This document shows positions 1 through 7,421 of a stretch of DNA of 64,000 nt, in pieces. Each line of letters starts with the position of its first letter. Position 1 is the first letter of the stretch. The stretch is from Aureliella helgolandensis. Its GTDB lineage: Bacteria; Planctomycetota; Planctomycetia; Pirellulales; Pirellulaceae. The stretch lies in the NCBI RefSeq assembly GCF_007752135.1, contig NZ_CP036298.1, positions 2,418,001 through 2,482,000 of the forward strand. Reading direction: 5' to 3'. The notes beneath the pieces were generated by a model, which saw only the letters and a program-made list of their open reading frames with translations, was not told where the DNA came from and did not search any database. A program made the position numbers and the translations under genes.

Positions 1-570
1 CGAGGCAAGCTTGAATTGCCACCGGATCACTCCACGGCTCAGGTGCGAAGCTTACTGAACATGCTCGGACGAAAAGTCTGGAATGTCAAGATTCTTGATC
101 GCTACGACCATGGCGCGGGGGTGCTCAACTACTTGGCTCGCTACCTCAAAGGCGGCCCCATTGCTCCTAGCCGCTTTATCAGCCTCACCCCGCACAGCCT
201 GCGGTTCCGCTGTCGTCCAGGGAGTCAAGAGGCCGGAGGCGGGGAGGTCCGCTTGCCCATCGATGAGTTCTTCACGCGGCTGTTGAACCACGTTCCGCCG
301 AAGAGTATGAAAACAGTGCGTGGCTACGGCCTGTACGCTGGCGGCCAACGCGAGCAACTCAACATAGCCCGCGTCGCAGTCGGGCAAACCGCCTTGCCCA
401 AGCATCCTGCTCCAGCGATTGCCTGGCAAGAGATCTGCGTCGCGCTGGGACGTGAGGACGCTTCGGTGTGTCGTCACTGTGGAGCCAAGTTGGTGGTGGA
501 AGGCTATTTTCGCTGTGCTCGCCCTCCGCCAAAGCCAGTGTTTTGCACAGTTGAAGTGGGGAATCGATGA
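1..570 (+). CDS. IS91-like transposase, C-terminal part (cut by window edge)
   Basis: This is the last part of a Y2/HUH (IS91-type) transposase. It is identical at nucleotide level to 1474-2043, so the full gene would start left of the window. It carries the tyrosine segment VLNYLARYLKGG and a C-terminal CRHCGAKLVV zinc-ribbon-like pair, but the N-terminal zinc finger and the HxH motif are outside. In-frame internal starts exist but are not real gene starts. The gene is followed by about 160 bp of non-coding DNA and then an attC-like site. Confidence 0.85.
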   Translation, partial: RGKLELPPDHSTAQVRSLLNMLGRKVWNVKILDRYDHGAGVLNYLARYLKGGPIAPSRFISLTPHSLRFRCRPGSQEAGGGEVRLPIDEFFTRLLNHVPPKSMKTVRGYGLYAGGQREQLNIARVAVGQTALPKHPAPAIAWQEICVALGREDASVCRHCGAKLVVEGYFRCARPPPKPVFCTVEVGNR

Positions 571-730
571 GAAAGAAGCCAGAATTCACATTGCAAGCAA
601 AGCAGAGTTGTCTGACGGTCCGTCCCCACCTATCCCAGCTTGGACTCAACGCCCCACCCACGACACCGAATGGCTCTGCCATGGAAAGCAATTTCCAAGA
701 TATAAAGAGTCCTCCGGCCATTCCGCAATA

Positions 731-822
731 GTGCAACCAAAAATTGCACCTGATTTGTGTCCCATGACCACTTTGCGGTACAATGTCTACCCATCACAAA
801 CAGGTGAATTTAACCGTTGCAC
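731..822 (+). repeat. attC-like site 1
   Basis: AAC at 735-737 and GTT at 816-818 bound an imperfect palindrome. The left arm AACCAAAAATTGCACCTG pairs with the right arm CAGGTGAATTTAACCGTT, leaving an unpaired G in ATTGCAC. The inner stem continues as ATTTGTG against CACAAA. Identical to the site at 2204-2295 up to and including GTT, where the two copies diverge (GTTGCAC here, GTTACCC there). That is exactly where cassette recombination (G^TT) would end the identity. Confidence 0.85.
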
Positions 823-2289
823 TAGCCTTTCAGGGGAGTTTTTGGCGTAATTTGGAGGTGCAAATTGGGTATTTCACTTCAGCTCATCTTCCTTCAGTCC
901 TTTGAACAATACGCTGCCACACACCGCCTTTCTAAAGACATGTGGCGGGCTGCTTACTCTATTACCGATTGTCGCACCTACAAGCTCGGTGGACACTATC
1001 TCAGCTGCCCAAGTGGACACCAGTGCGAGCAGCAGTTCAATTCCTGCCGACATCGCAATTGCCCACAGTGTGCCTTGTTAGCTCGTGAACAGTGGCTTGC
1101 CGGATGGGCAGAACGACTGTTGAAAGTGCCGCACTATCACGTGGTGTTCACCACTCCCCACCAGCTCAACGTACTCTGGCGGTACAACCGAAAGTTGTTT
1201 GCAGACGCCCTGTTCGCCGCTGCAACCGGAGCCTTGAAGAAGCTCTTGGCGGACCCCAAATATCTCGGTGCCACTCCCGGCATGTTAGCCGCGCTCCATA
1301 CCTGGAGTCAAACCCTAGCAGCCCACGTCCATCTGCATGTTCTAGTGACCGCTGGTGGGCTGGACTCCAGTGGTAAATGGAAGAACTCCCTCAGGCAGTG
1401 CTTGCTGCCACGTAAGGTATTGATGATTATCTTTCGAGGAAAGCTTCGCTCAGAGCTGCTGGCGGCCCTGGACCGAGGCAAGCTTGAATTGCCACCGGAT
1501 CACTCCACGGCTCAGGTGCGAAGCTTACTGAACATGCTCGGACGAAAAGTCTGGAATGTCAAGATTCTTGATCGCTACGACCATGGCGCGGGGGTGCTCA
1601 ACTACTTGGCTCGCTACCTCAAAGGCGGCCCCATTGCTCCTAGCCGCTTTATCAGCCTCACCCCGCACAGCCTGCGGTTCCGCTGTCGTCCAGGGAGTCA
1701 AGAGGCCGGAGGCGGGGAGGTCCGCTTGCCCATCGATGAGTTCTTCACGCGGCTGTTGAACCACGTTCCGCCGAAGAGTATGAAAACAGTGCGTGGCTAC
1801 GGCCTGTACGCTGGCGGCCAACGCGAGCAACTCAACATAGCCCGCGTCGCAGTCGGGCAAACCGCCTTGCCCAAGCATCCTGCTCCAGCGATTGCCTGGC
1901 AAGAGATCTGCGTCGCGCTGGGACGTGAGGACGCTTCGGTGTGTCGTCACTGTGGAGCCAAGTTGGTGGTGGAAGGCTATTTTCGCTGTGCTCGCCCTCC
2001 GCCAAAGCCAGTGTTTTGCACAGTTGAAGTGGGGAATCGATGAGAAAGAAGCCAGAATTCACATTGCAAGCAAAGCAGAGTTGTCTGACGGTCCGTCCCC
2101 ACCTATCCCAGCTTGGACTCAACGCCCCACCCACGACACCGAATGGCTCTGCCATGGAAAGCAATTTCCAAGATATAAAGAGTCCTCCGGCCATTCCGCA
2201 ATAGTGCAACCAAAAATTGCACCTGATTTGTGTCCCATGACCACTTTGCGGTACAATGTCTACCCATCACAAACAGGTGAATTTAACCG
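817..2289 (+). mobile_element. 1473-bp transposase gene cassette (second tandem copy)
   Basis: The first 818 bases of the window are repeated without a visible difference at 1474-2291, an offset of exactly 1473 bp. The repeat unit runs from the GTT of one attC-like site to the GTT of the next. It holds one complete IS91-like transposase gene. The unit therefore behaves as a gene cassette present in two head-to-tail identical copies. The alternative is an IS91-family element whose ori end happens to look like attC; the palindrome with its unpaired G argues for a true attC. Confidence 0.75.
865..2043 (+). CDS. IS91-family (HUH, Y2-type) transposase carried as a gene cassette
   Basis: A 392-residue rolling-circle type transposase. 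The N-terminal zinc-binding domain shows CPSGHQC and CRHRNCPQC (residues about 48-70). The HUH-type metal site is AAHVHLHVLVTAGG (about residue 150), and the nucleophile region is VLNYLARYLKGG (about residue 245). Start is TTG at 865 with GGAGG at 854-858. Length fits the family. It is identical to the truncated upstream copy. It would nick and move single-stranded DNA. Unusually, the gene sits inside an integron cassette with an attC downstream, instead of being flanked by typical IS91 ter/ori ends. Confidence 0.85.
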   Translation: MGISLQLIFLQSFEQYAATHRLSKDMWRAAYSITDCRTYKLGGHYLSCPSGHQCEQQFNSCRHRNCPQCALLAREQWLAGWAERLLKVPHYHVVFTTPHQLNVLWRYNRKLFADALFAAATGALKKLLADPKYLGATPGMLAALHTWSQTLAAHVHLHVLVTAGGLDSSGKWKNSLRQCLLPRKVLMIIFRGKLRSELLAALDRGKLELPPDHSTAQVRSLLNMLGRKVWNVKILDRYDHGAGVLNYLARYLKGGPIAPSRFISLTPHSLRFRCRPGSQEAGGGEVRLPIDEFFTRLLNHVPPKSMKTVRGYGLYAGGQREQLNIARVAVGQTALPKHPAPAIAWQEICVALGREDASVCRHCGAKLVVEGYFRCARPPPKPVFCTVEVGNR

Positions 2290-2295
2290 TTACCC
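2204..2295 (+). repeat. attC-like site 2
   Basis: Same sequence as site 1: AAC at 2208-2210, GTT at 2289-2291, unpaired G in ATTGCAC, loop of about 45 nt. It closes the second transposase cassette and precedes the next cassette gene by about 30 bp. Confidence 0.85.
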
Positions 2296-2320
2296 GACTG
2301 AGCCCGTTACGGGAGAACAA

Positions 2321-2881
2321 ATGACGCGCCTGATTTTTGCGGTCGCAATCCTTGCCTTCCCGCTTAACGCTTTTGCACAGGGGGTTTCCGAATCGGCAGC
2401 TGGGAGTGCGAGGCCACCCAAGACGTTTCTTGGGTGGCTCGCGTCTGGTCAGCACGTTGGTGTCGTCGAACATGACCGAAGTTCCGATGTCCGGTTATTT
2501 ATTTATACCGATAGTGATTACCAAAGCGTTTTGAATCACACCAAGCTGGAGAAGATCGGAGTCAACGCCGAACATGCTGCCCGCGAGAACTTTGGGCTCA
2601 AGCGAAAGCTTGAGGGATTTGCGTCTGATAGGAAATTGGATCAGGCTGCGATAGGCAAGGTGCTCGTACTGCCTCGACAGCAAGCCATCTATGCAAAGAT
2701 CGTTTCGGTTGGTGATGATTTTGTGATGATTGAATACAACGATGCTTCAACAGCAAATCCAGCCCCGCAAGCAATCCGCGGTAATCTGCGCATCATTCCA
2801 AGATCAAGGATTGCCTCGATCGATTTGCACGTAGCTCCCATCTTGTTCTCTCTTCCGACGGAAGCTAATGCCGGCGGGTAA
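2321..2881 (+). CDS. secreted hypothetical protein (cassette gene)
   Basis: A 186-residue protein with a clear Sec signal peptide (MTRLIFAVAILAFPLNAFAQ, cleavage after AFA). ATG at 2321 is chosen because GGGAG lies at 2311-2315 and the signal peptide begins there. The same frame stays open upstream through the previous attC and transposase cassette, but that part is not real coding sequence. The mature part is soluble and mixed alpha/beta with no family I recognise. The stop TAA lies within the left end of its attC. Exported, function unknown; typical of the one-gene-one-attC layout. Confidence 0.75.
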   Translation: MTRLIFAVAILAFPLNAFAQGVSESAAGSARPPKTFLGWLASGQHVGVVEHDRSSDVRLFIYTDSDYQSVLNHTKLEKIGVNAEHAARENFGLKRKLEGFASDRKLDQAAIGKVLVLPRQQAIYAKIVSVGDDFVMIEYNDASTANPAPQAIRGNLRIIPRSRIASIDLHVAPILFSLPTEANAGG

Positions 2882-2964
2882 CAACGCAATGCACGGGAGC
2901 CGCGATAACGCCTTTTCCTTTGGCTAGCTTTCACGGTCGCGGCCCCGTGATTGCCAGCGTTCCC
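2877..2964 (+). repeat. attC-like site 3
   Basis: AAC at 2880-2882, GTT at 2959-2961. Left arm AACAACGCAATGCACGGG pairs with right arm CCCCGTGATTGCCAGCGTT, with the G of AATGCAC unpaired. The inner stem GCCGCG/CGCGGC is perfect. Confidence 0.85.
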
Positions 2965-2979
2965 CTTCTAGAGATCATC

Positions 2980-3603
2980 TTGGCGAAACGCTTCTTACTA
3001 TCGAAGCCACTGATTCGTTGGTGGACACCATATTGGGCTCATTGCGGAAAGTCCAAACGTGAATGGCGGCGACTTTTCAATTTGCAGAGCATGGTAAGAA
3101 TCCTCGCTGCTGGAACCGTCTGCTGCGTTCTAATAGTAATAATCTTTCGACTCGCCTTCCCGTTAATGCCGCTTGCGAATCTTTGGTGGCTGACCGTACA
3201 GATCCCTGGCCTTTTTGTCCTGTTCTTCGCAATGTCCTGGGTTTATCGCGCGATTCCAGAGCGCATTTCTGTCTTCGAGGACTGCTTGCTTATCCAGCAC
3301 GGAGAAACTGCCGTACGGATTGAGAAATCAAGTATCAGTGCCGCTCGGATAGTGGTGTTCGCAGATGATGCAATCCGTCTGCGGATATGGTACACATATA
3401 AAGATCACAAGAAATGCAATGCTTTTGGGCTTCCCAGCAACTTCGATCTTGCTGCATTGGAGAACGCTCTTGAGGTGCCGCTTACTGTCTACGATGGCAG
3501 GTCGGGCACCACACACAACGAAATCCAGGGGAACCAAGAAATGCACCGAAGTTCCGGTGGCCAGTCTACTTTACACAATTACTCGTCCGCCGGAACTCGG
3601 TGA
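2980..3603 (+). CDS. membrane hypothetical protein (cassette gene) running through its attC
   Basis: About 207 residues from a TTG at 2980; the frame is open further upstream into the previous attC, and an ATG at 3091 is an alternative start. Two hydrophobic segments follow (MVRILAAGTVCCVLIVIIF and a second ending VLFFAMSWVY), so it is probably an inner-membrane protein with a cytoplasmic C-terminal domain, reminiscent of small PH-like membrane proteins. No family recognised. The last 25 or so residues are encoded by the attC itself, and the stop TGA lies in the attC right arm, so the recombination site may add a variable tail. Confidence 0.6.
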   Translation: MAKRFLLSKPLIRWWTPYWAHCGKSKREWRRLFNLQSMVRILAAGTVCCVLIVIIFRLAFPLMPLANLWWLTVQIPGLFVLFFAMSWVYRAIPERISVFEDCLLIQHGETAVRIEKSSISAARIVVFADDAIRLRIWYTYKDHKKCNAFGLPSNFDLAALENALEVPLTVYDGRSGTTHNEIQGNQEMHRSSGGQSTLHNYSSAGTR

Positions 3604-3617
3604 TTTCAAACGTTCTC
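3529..3617 (+). repeat. attC-like site 4
   Basis: AAC at 3532-3534, GTT at 3612-3614. Left arm AACCAAGAAATGCACCG and right arm CGGTGATTTCAAACGTT pair with an unpaired G; inner stem GTTCCGG/CCGGAAC. Confidence 0.85.
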
Positions 3618-3986
3618 GGATGCAATGAGATGCTCGGCGGTTGAGTCTATTTCGGTTGCCGAGTAGTCACCGAGAGGAACGAAGTCTAATCGTTAAGTTG
3701 CATTGCCAGACGGACATACTAGCCAGGCGGACGATTAGGTGGTTGGGCAGTGGATGCAACATTGGGAATCGCATGAATGCACTCGCTTCGCGGTAGTCCA
3801 ACCGGATGAAAACAATGGAGGATCAAACTCGACGCGGGTTTACTCGGTCAGGGGATCTCGCTCGGCAGCACGCCAGGATCGCCAGGCAGATGCATGCATT
3901 TCCAGGCAGTCCTGATCGATCCTAAATCACGTTTGCTATAATGACCACGGTCGGACCGAAACTCCTGGCCCTAGCGATCCAGGCCC
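3618..3986 (+). other. cassette body without a clear gene
   Basis: This stretch between two attC-like sites has no open frame of normal size. The best candidate is a 36-codon frame, ATG 3815-3817 to TAA 3923-3925 (MEDQTRRGFTRSGDLARQ...). A TATAAT hexamer lies at 3937-3942, about 155 bp upstream of the next cassette gene, with no good -35. It could be a non-coding, small-RNA or promoter cassette, or a decayed gene. Confidence 0.4.
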
Positions 3987-4076
3987 GAGAACAATCCGAT
4001 GCACGGCAGTCGGCGACAGTTAACCAGATTTACCACCAAATCAACCTCGCCGACGCCGTGATCGGTGACGTTCTGC
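3987..4076 (+). repeat. attC-like site 5
   Basis: AAC at 3990-3992, GTT at 4070-4072 (GTTCTGC). Left arm AACAATCCGATGCACGGC pairs with GCCGTGATCGGTGACGTT; unpaired G in GATGCAC; inner stem AGTCGGCGA/TCGCCGACG. Confidence 0.85.
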
Positions 4077-4095
4077 TGTTGAAAGGATTGAACTG

Positions 4096-4683
4096 ATGCG
4101 TAGCCATTTGCTGATTGGAATCTTGTCTCTCGCTGTATTTGCGGATTTGGCGCGTGCGGAAAGCTTTATTGCTAAGCTTCCACAAGTGGGCACAAGTGTT
4201 GTTTACGAATACTCGACTAGTGTCGACGAGAGAGGTACAGCTCGGAAATCGCAAGGGACCTTGAAACTTCATCGACTCGCAGATGATAGTGAATCGGGTT
4301 TTTCAAGAGTAAGGTTGGTGTTCGATTTCGCGACCGCTGCAAATCACCAGCACACAGAATTTGTTCTCAAAGTCCGAGAATCGGAAGGTACAATCGAATT
4401 AGCATCGGCCACCATGAAGCATAACGACGGAATCGGGAAAGAGCTGCCATCAACGCACCTAGAGTTTGAGGGGCTCAAACTGCTCTTTGATGTTAAAGCC
4501 GATGGCGAGCCTGTTGAGTCATTCTTCAATAAAGATAACGGGCTATACTGCGTAACGACGACAGTTCAGGATGCCGGGGCAACTCCGTTTGGAGCTGGAA
4601 AGCTGACTAAAGTCGCAACTAGAGAGATCGAAGGGAAAACCGTGTCGACGTCTTCGATTCAGATCAAGTCGAATGGCACTTAG
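4096..4683 (+). CDS. secreted hypothetical protein (cassette gene)
   Basis: 195 residues with an N-terminal signal peptide (MRSHLLIGILSLAVFADLA, cleavage near ARA). ATG at 4096 has AAGGA at 4083-4087. The mature protein is rich in beta-type alternation and has no motif I can name. It ends four bases before its attC, which is split by a group II intron. Probably exported; function unknown. Confidence 0.75.
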   Translation: MRSHLLIGILSLAVFADLARAESFIAKLPQVGTSVVYEYSTSVDERGTARKSQGTLKLHRLADDSESGFSRVRLVFDFATAANHQHTEFVLKVRESEGTIELASATMKHNDGIGKELPSTHLEFEGLKLLFDVKADGEPVESFFNKDNGLYCVTTTVQDAGATPFGAGKLTKVATREIEGKTVSTSSIQIKSNGT

Positions 4684-4701
4684 CAGAACAAAACAATGCA
4701 C
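4684..4701 (+). repeat. attC-like site 6, left part (split by intron)
   Basis: GCAGAACAAAACAATGCAC is the standard left arm (AAC at 4687-4689, AATGCAC at 4695-4701). It is cut off immediately after AATGCAC by the start of a group II intron (GTGCG). The remaining stem appears at about 6770. Confidence 0.8.
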
Positions 4702-5007
4702 GTGCGTACTGGAAATGAGTTGACGACAAGTGGGTGTAACTCCCACCTGGGTAGCCGCTAGCCACGAGCCCAGTATCGAGTGTTGCAGGTTGTCTGGTAA
4801 CAGGCAAGTTGAAGCGTACACAGAAAGGAAGCGAGGATGAAAGGTATGGACTAGCTATCCAGCCCTGAATGGTACTGAGCCCCGAAATTATTGTAACTGT
4901 CGGATTCTGCCCAAGGTGTGTGCATACTGGAAGGCAATACCGAACACCGCGTCATGGCGAGCGTTGTTTGGAGACCCGGGGTCGAACGCCCATTCGCGTT
5001 TCACATT

Positions 5008-6600
5008 ATGTCATCAAAGCAACCAGTGAGATCCCAACTGTTCTTGTTTGACGTGAAGACCAATCACGCCGCTGCGAGTATGCATCCCCAATCCGAAGAG
5101 GAGAGGCTTGCAAATGACGCTGGGAAGTCGGATAGCCGAATAGTACCACAGCAGCGCACAGACCGAGTGCGTGAAACGAAGCTGGGTAATGCCAGTGGAG
5201 GGAAGGCGGCTAAGCTATCACGCGATCCCAGTCGAACACATCCCCAACTCAGAGCGGGAACCGATGTGATAAGTCGACTGATTCGCATCTCCGAACGAGC
5301 GGAACGCCATCCTGAAGAGGCATTTAACAACCTTTTCTCGATGCTCGACGTGACCTTACTTCGACACGCGTTCCACAAACTCGAACGAGGCAAAGCACCG
5401 GGAGTCGATGGTCAGACATGGGAGCAATACGAGGCCAACCTGGAGAGCAATCTTGAGGATCTCGCAACCCGGCTTCACCGTCAAAGCTATCGTCCCCACC
5501 CAAGTCTGCGTAGAGAGATCCCGAAAGGGAATGGCAAAACGCGACCGCTGGGTATCGCATGCGTGGAAGACAAACTCGTCCAACGAGCCGTCGTGATGAT
5601 CCTGGAACGGATATACGAGAAGGATTTCTATGCCTTCTCGTTCGGATTCCGTCCGGGCAAGTCGTGCCACGATGCATTGAGTGTGCTTGGCACAGACATC
5701 GCCACTAAGAAAGTGAACTGGATTTCTGACGCGGACATTAAAGGGTTCTTCGACAACGTCTGTCATGAGCAACTCATCGAGTTAGTTCAGCAGCGTGTCT
5801 CCGATCCTCGCATGTTGTGGCTAATCCAACGCTTTCTCAAGGCGGGTGTGATGATCGACAACCGGCGTCATGACACAGACGACGGAGTCGCGCAAGGCTC
5901 AGTTCTCAGTCCCTTACTGGCTAACGTGTATCTACATTACGTATTGGACCAATGGTTCGTCCGCGATGTGCAACCACGTCTCAGCGGCGAATCGCACATT
6001 GTGCGATATGCTGATGATTTTATCTGCTGGTTTGAGCGTGAGGACGATGCACGCCGATTCCTAGAGGTGCTCAAGAAACGTTTGGCTCGATTCTCGTTAG
6101 AGTTAGCTGAGGACAAGTCGCAATTGATCAGGTTTGGCCGCTTCGCCGAGCGCGACAGTAAGCGCTACGGCAACGGTGGGCGACCTGGGGTCTTCGACTT
6201 TCTCGGCTTCACTCATTACTGCGGCCACAGTCGCTCGGGCAAATTCAAACTCAAGAGGAAAACCGCCACCAAGAAACTACGGGCTAAGTACCTAGCGCTC
6301 AAAGACTGGCTACGCCACAATCTGACTCAGCCGATCACCGAGGTCTGGCGGACGCTCAACCGCAAGCTCTGCGGTCATTACCAATACTACGGGATCAATG
6401 ACAATTGGCCGTACCTGGTAAAGTACCGCCAAGCGGCCAAGCGATTCGCCTACCGCTGGATCTGCCGACGCAGTCAGAAAGGCCGCATCAGTCGTAAAAC
6501 GTTTGCACAGTACTTGGCTCGCAATCCACTGGCGGAACCTCGACGGTTAACGGATTTGATTGCCCGTGGACGTCAACTAGCTGCTACAATGAATCGGTAG
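5008..6600 (+). CDS. ltrA: group II intron reverse transcriptase/maturase
   Basis: Intron-encoded protein that binds the intron RNA, helps it splice and reverse-transcribes it at the target. Visible are the RT fingers (GKAPGVDG, REIPKGNGKTRPLGIACV), the FSFGFRPGKSCHDAL block, the palm motif VRYADDFICW with the YADD catalytic pair, FDFLGFTHYCG, and the thumb/maturase X region (WRTLNRKLCGHYQYYGI). No HNH endonuclease domain is seen at the C-terminus, as in endonuclease-less classes. The start is uncertain: the frame is open from GTG 4918, and ATG 5008 and ATG 5080 are both possible. Confidence 0.9.
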   Translation: MSSKQPVRSQLFLFDVKTNHAAASMHPQSEEERLANDAGKSDSRIVPQQRTDRVRETKLGNASGGKAAKLSRDPSRTHPQLRAGTDVISRLIRISERAERHPEEAFNNLFSMLDVTLLRHAFHKLERGKAPGVDGQTWEQYEANLESNLEDLATRLHRQSYRPHPSLRREIPKGNGKTRPLGIACVEDKLVQRAVVMILERIYEKDFYAFSFGFRPGKSCHDALSVLGTDIATKKVNWISDADIKGFFDNVCHEQLIELVQQRVSDPRMLWLIQRFLKAGVMIDNRRHDTDDGVAQGSVLSPLLANVYLHYVLDQWFVRDVQPRLSGESHIVRYADDFICWFEREDDARRFLEVLKKRLARFSLELAEDKSQLIRFGRFAERDSKRYGNGGRPGVFDFLGFTHYCGHSRSGKFKLKRKTATKKLRAKYLALKDWLRHNLTQPITEVWRTLNRKLCGHYQYYGINDNWPYLVKYRQAAKRFAYRWICRRSQKGRISRKTFAQYLARNPLAEPRRLTDLIARGRQLAATMNR

Positions 6601-6615
6601 ACAAGTGATAGCTGG

Positions 6616-6651
6616 GAGCCGGATGCGTTAACTGCGCACGTCCGGTTCTGA
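6616..6651 (+). ncRNA. group II intron domain V
   Basis: A 36-nt hairpin GAGCCGGATGCG...GCGCACGTCCGGTTCTGA with the catalytic AGC triad near its base and the usual two-part stem. It lies just after the maturase stop codon, as expected. Confidence 0.8.
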
Positions 6652-6769
6652 GAGGGTGCGGATCATCAATTAAGCACGGTCGTAATATTGTGGCACCACG
6701 TGGAGGAAACTCGTGGAAACAGCGAACACAAACCTCGACCTAAACTTGAGAGATTCCAAACTACTCGCC

Positions 6770-6843
6770 GAAAGTCCCGGTGGTTGGTCACCTATACACA
6801 CAAACAGTCACTCGCCGGGACTTCGTGATTGTAACCGTTCTGC
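6770..6843 (+). repeat. attC-like site 6, right part
   Basis: GAAAGTCCCGG at about 6770 pairs with CCGGGACTTCGTGATT at 6815-6830, and GTT lies at 6837-6839 (GTTCTGC). With the left part at 4684-4701 it forms a normal attC with an unpaired G. Confidence 0.8.
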
Positions 6844-6865
6844 CATTAAGCTGTCTGCAACTCGC

Positions 6866-7327
6866 ATGGACCTAGAACCGGAGATTCTCGCAACGGATGA
6901 ATCGGCACTACTGCGTCAGGCATACGTCGATGCGTTCGTTGATACAAAATGCGATCACTACGCCAAGTACATTCGAGCAGAACGCACTTTCTCCGACGGC
7001 AAGCGCTATGAGGGGTACATCTGGGATTGCCTGCGTCAGCCAAAACGTGTCACGTTCAAACGCTTCACCGACACGATTGTGCGGTTTGATCAGGTATTCG
7101 TTTTCGCCGATGATCATTCCCGTGATCGCGTCATCGGCTCGCCATTGTGGCCTTACGCTGCCTTGTCCGTTGCTCGCTTCCACCCCGACACTCTGCTAAA
7201 ATGTCTTCCACAGCTACCCGAAGACATTTATGTTTTCGATTCATCCGTTTCATGGACGCTAATACTAACCCACGAACACGATCGCAAACGGCGGATTTGC
7301 TGTTCGGTCGGACTTGATGTCACCTGA
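6866..7327 (+). CDS. hypothetical protein (cassette gene)
   Basis: 153 residues from ATG 6866, the first ATG after the attC; the frame is open upstream into the intron but that part encodes attC and intron sequence. Soluble, no signal peptide. The C-terminal segment IYVFDSSVSWTLILTHE resembles small uncharacterised or immunity-like proteins, but I cannot assign a family. It ends seven bases before its own attC. Confidence 0.65.
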   Translation: MDLEPEILATDESALLRQAYVDAFVDTKCDHYAKYIRAERTFSDGKRYEGYIWDCLRQPKRVTFKRFTDTIVRFDQVFVFADDHSRDRVIGSPLWPYAALSVARFHPDTLLKCLPQLPEDIYVFDSSVSWTLILTHEHDRKRRICCSVGLDVT

Positions 7328-7330
7328 AGG

Positions 7331-7420
7331 CAGAACCATCGCGTGAACCGGAGCACGCGAGTGAGCCTTTTGGCAATGGAAAATCTTTCGCGCGTGCCCG
7401 GTTACGCGTACCGTTCTGCC
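7331..7420 (+). repeat. attC-like site 7
   Basis: AAC at 7334-7336, GTT at 7413-7415. Left arm AACCATCGCGTGAACCGG pairs with CCGGTTACGCGTACCGTT; the unpaired G falls in CGTGAAC, a sequence variant of RATGCAC in which the paired bases have changed on both sides. Confidence 0.85.
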
Positions 7421-7421
7421 T

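Larger units (their letters stand above)
4702..6769 (+). mobile_element. group II intron inserted in an attC stem
   Basis: The 5' end GTGCG (4702-4706) fits the group II consensus GUGYG. A domain V hairpin lies at 6616-6651 (GAGCCGGATGCG ... GTCCGGTTCTGA), 15 bases after the maturase stop. The 3' end is placed near 6769 because CTACTCGCC resembles group II 3' ends and because joining 4701 to 6770 restores an attC arm that pairs with the right arm. The distance from domain V to that end, about 118 nt, is long for domain VI, so the 3' boundary is uncertain or an extra insertion is present there. Confidence 0.75.

Noticed and set aside
817-2291. A classical IS91 insertion with GAAC/CAAG target
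   Set aside because: The bases after the two right ends differ (GTTG and GTTA) and the right end folds as an attC; cassette duplication explains the exact junctions better, though the IS reading is not excluded.
1892-2881. A 329-codon frame joining the transposase end, attC and the next cassette gene
   Set aside because: The first 143 codons are out of frame with the transposase and cross an attC; only the part from ATG 2321 has a ribosome site and a signal peptide.
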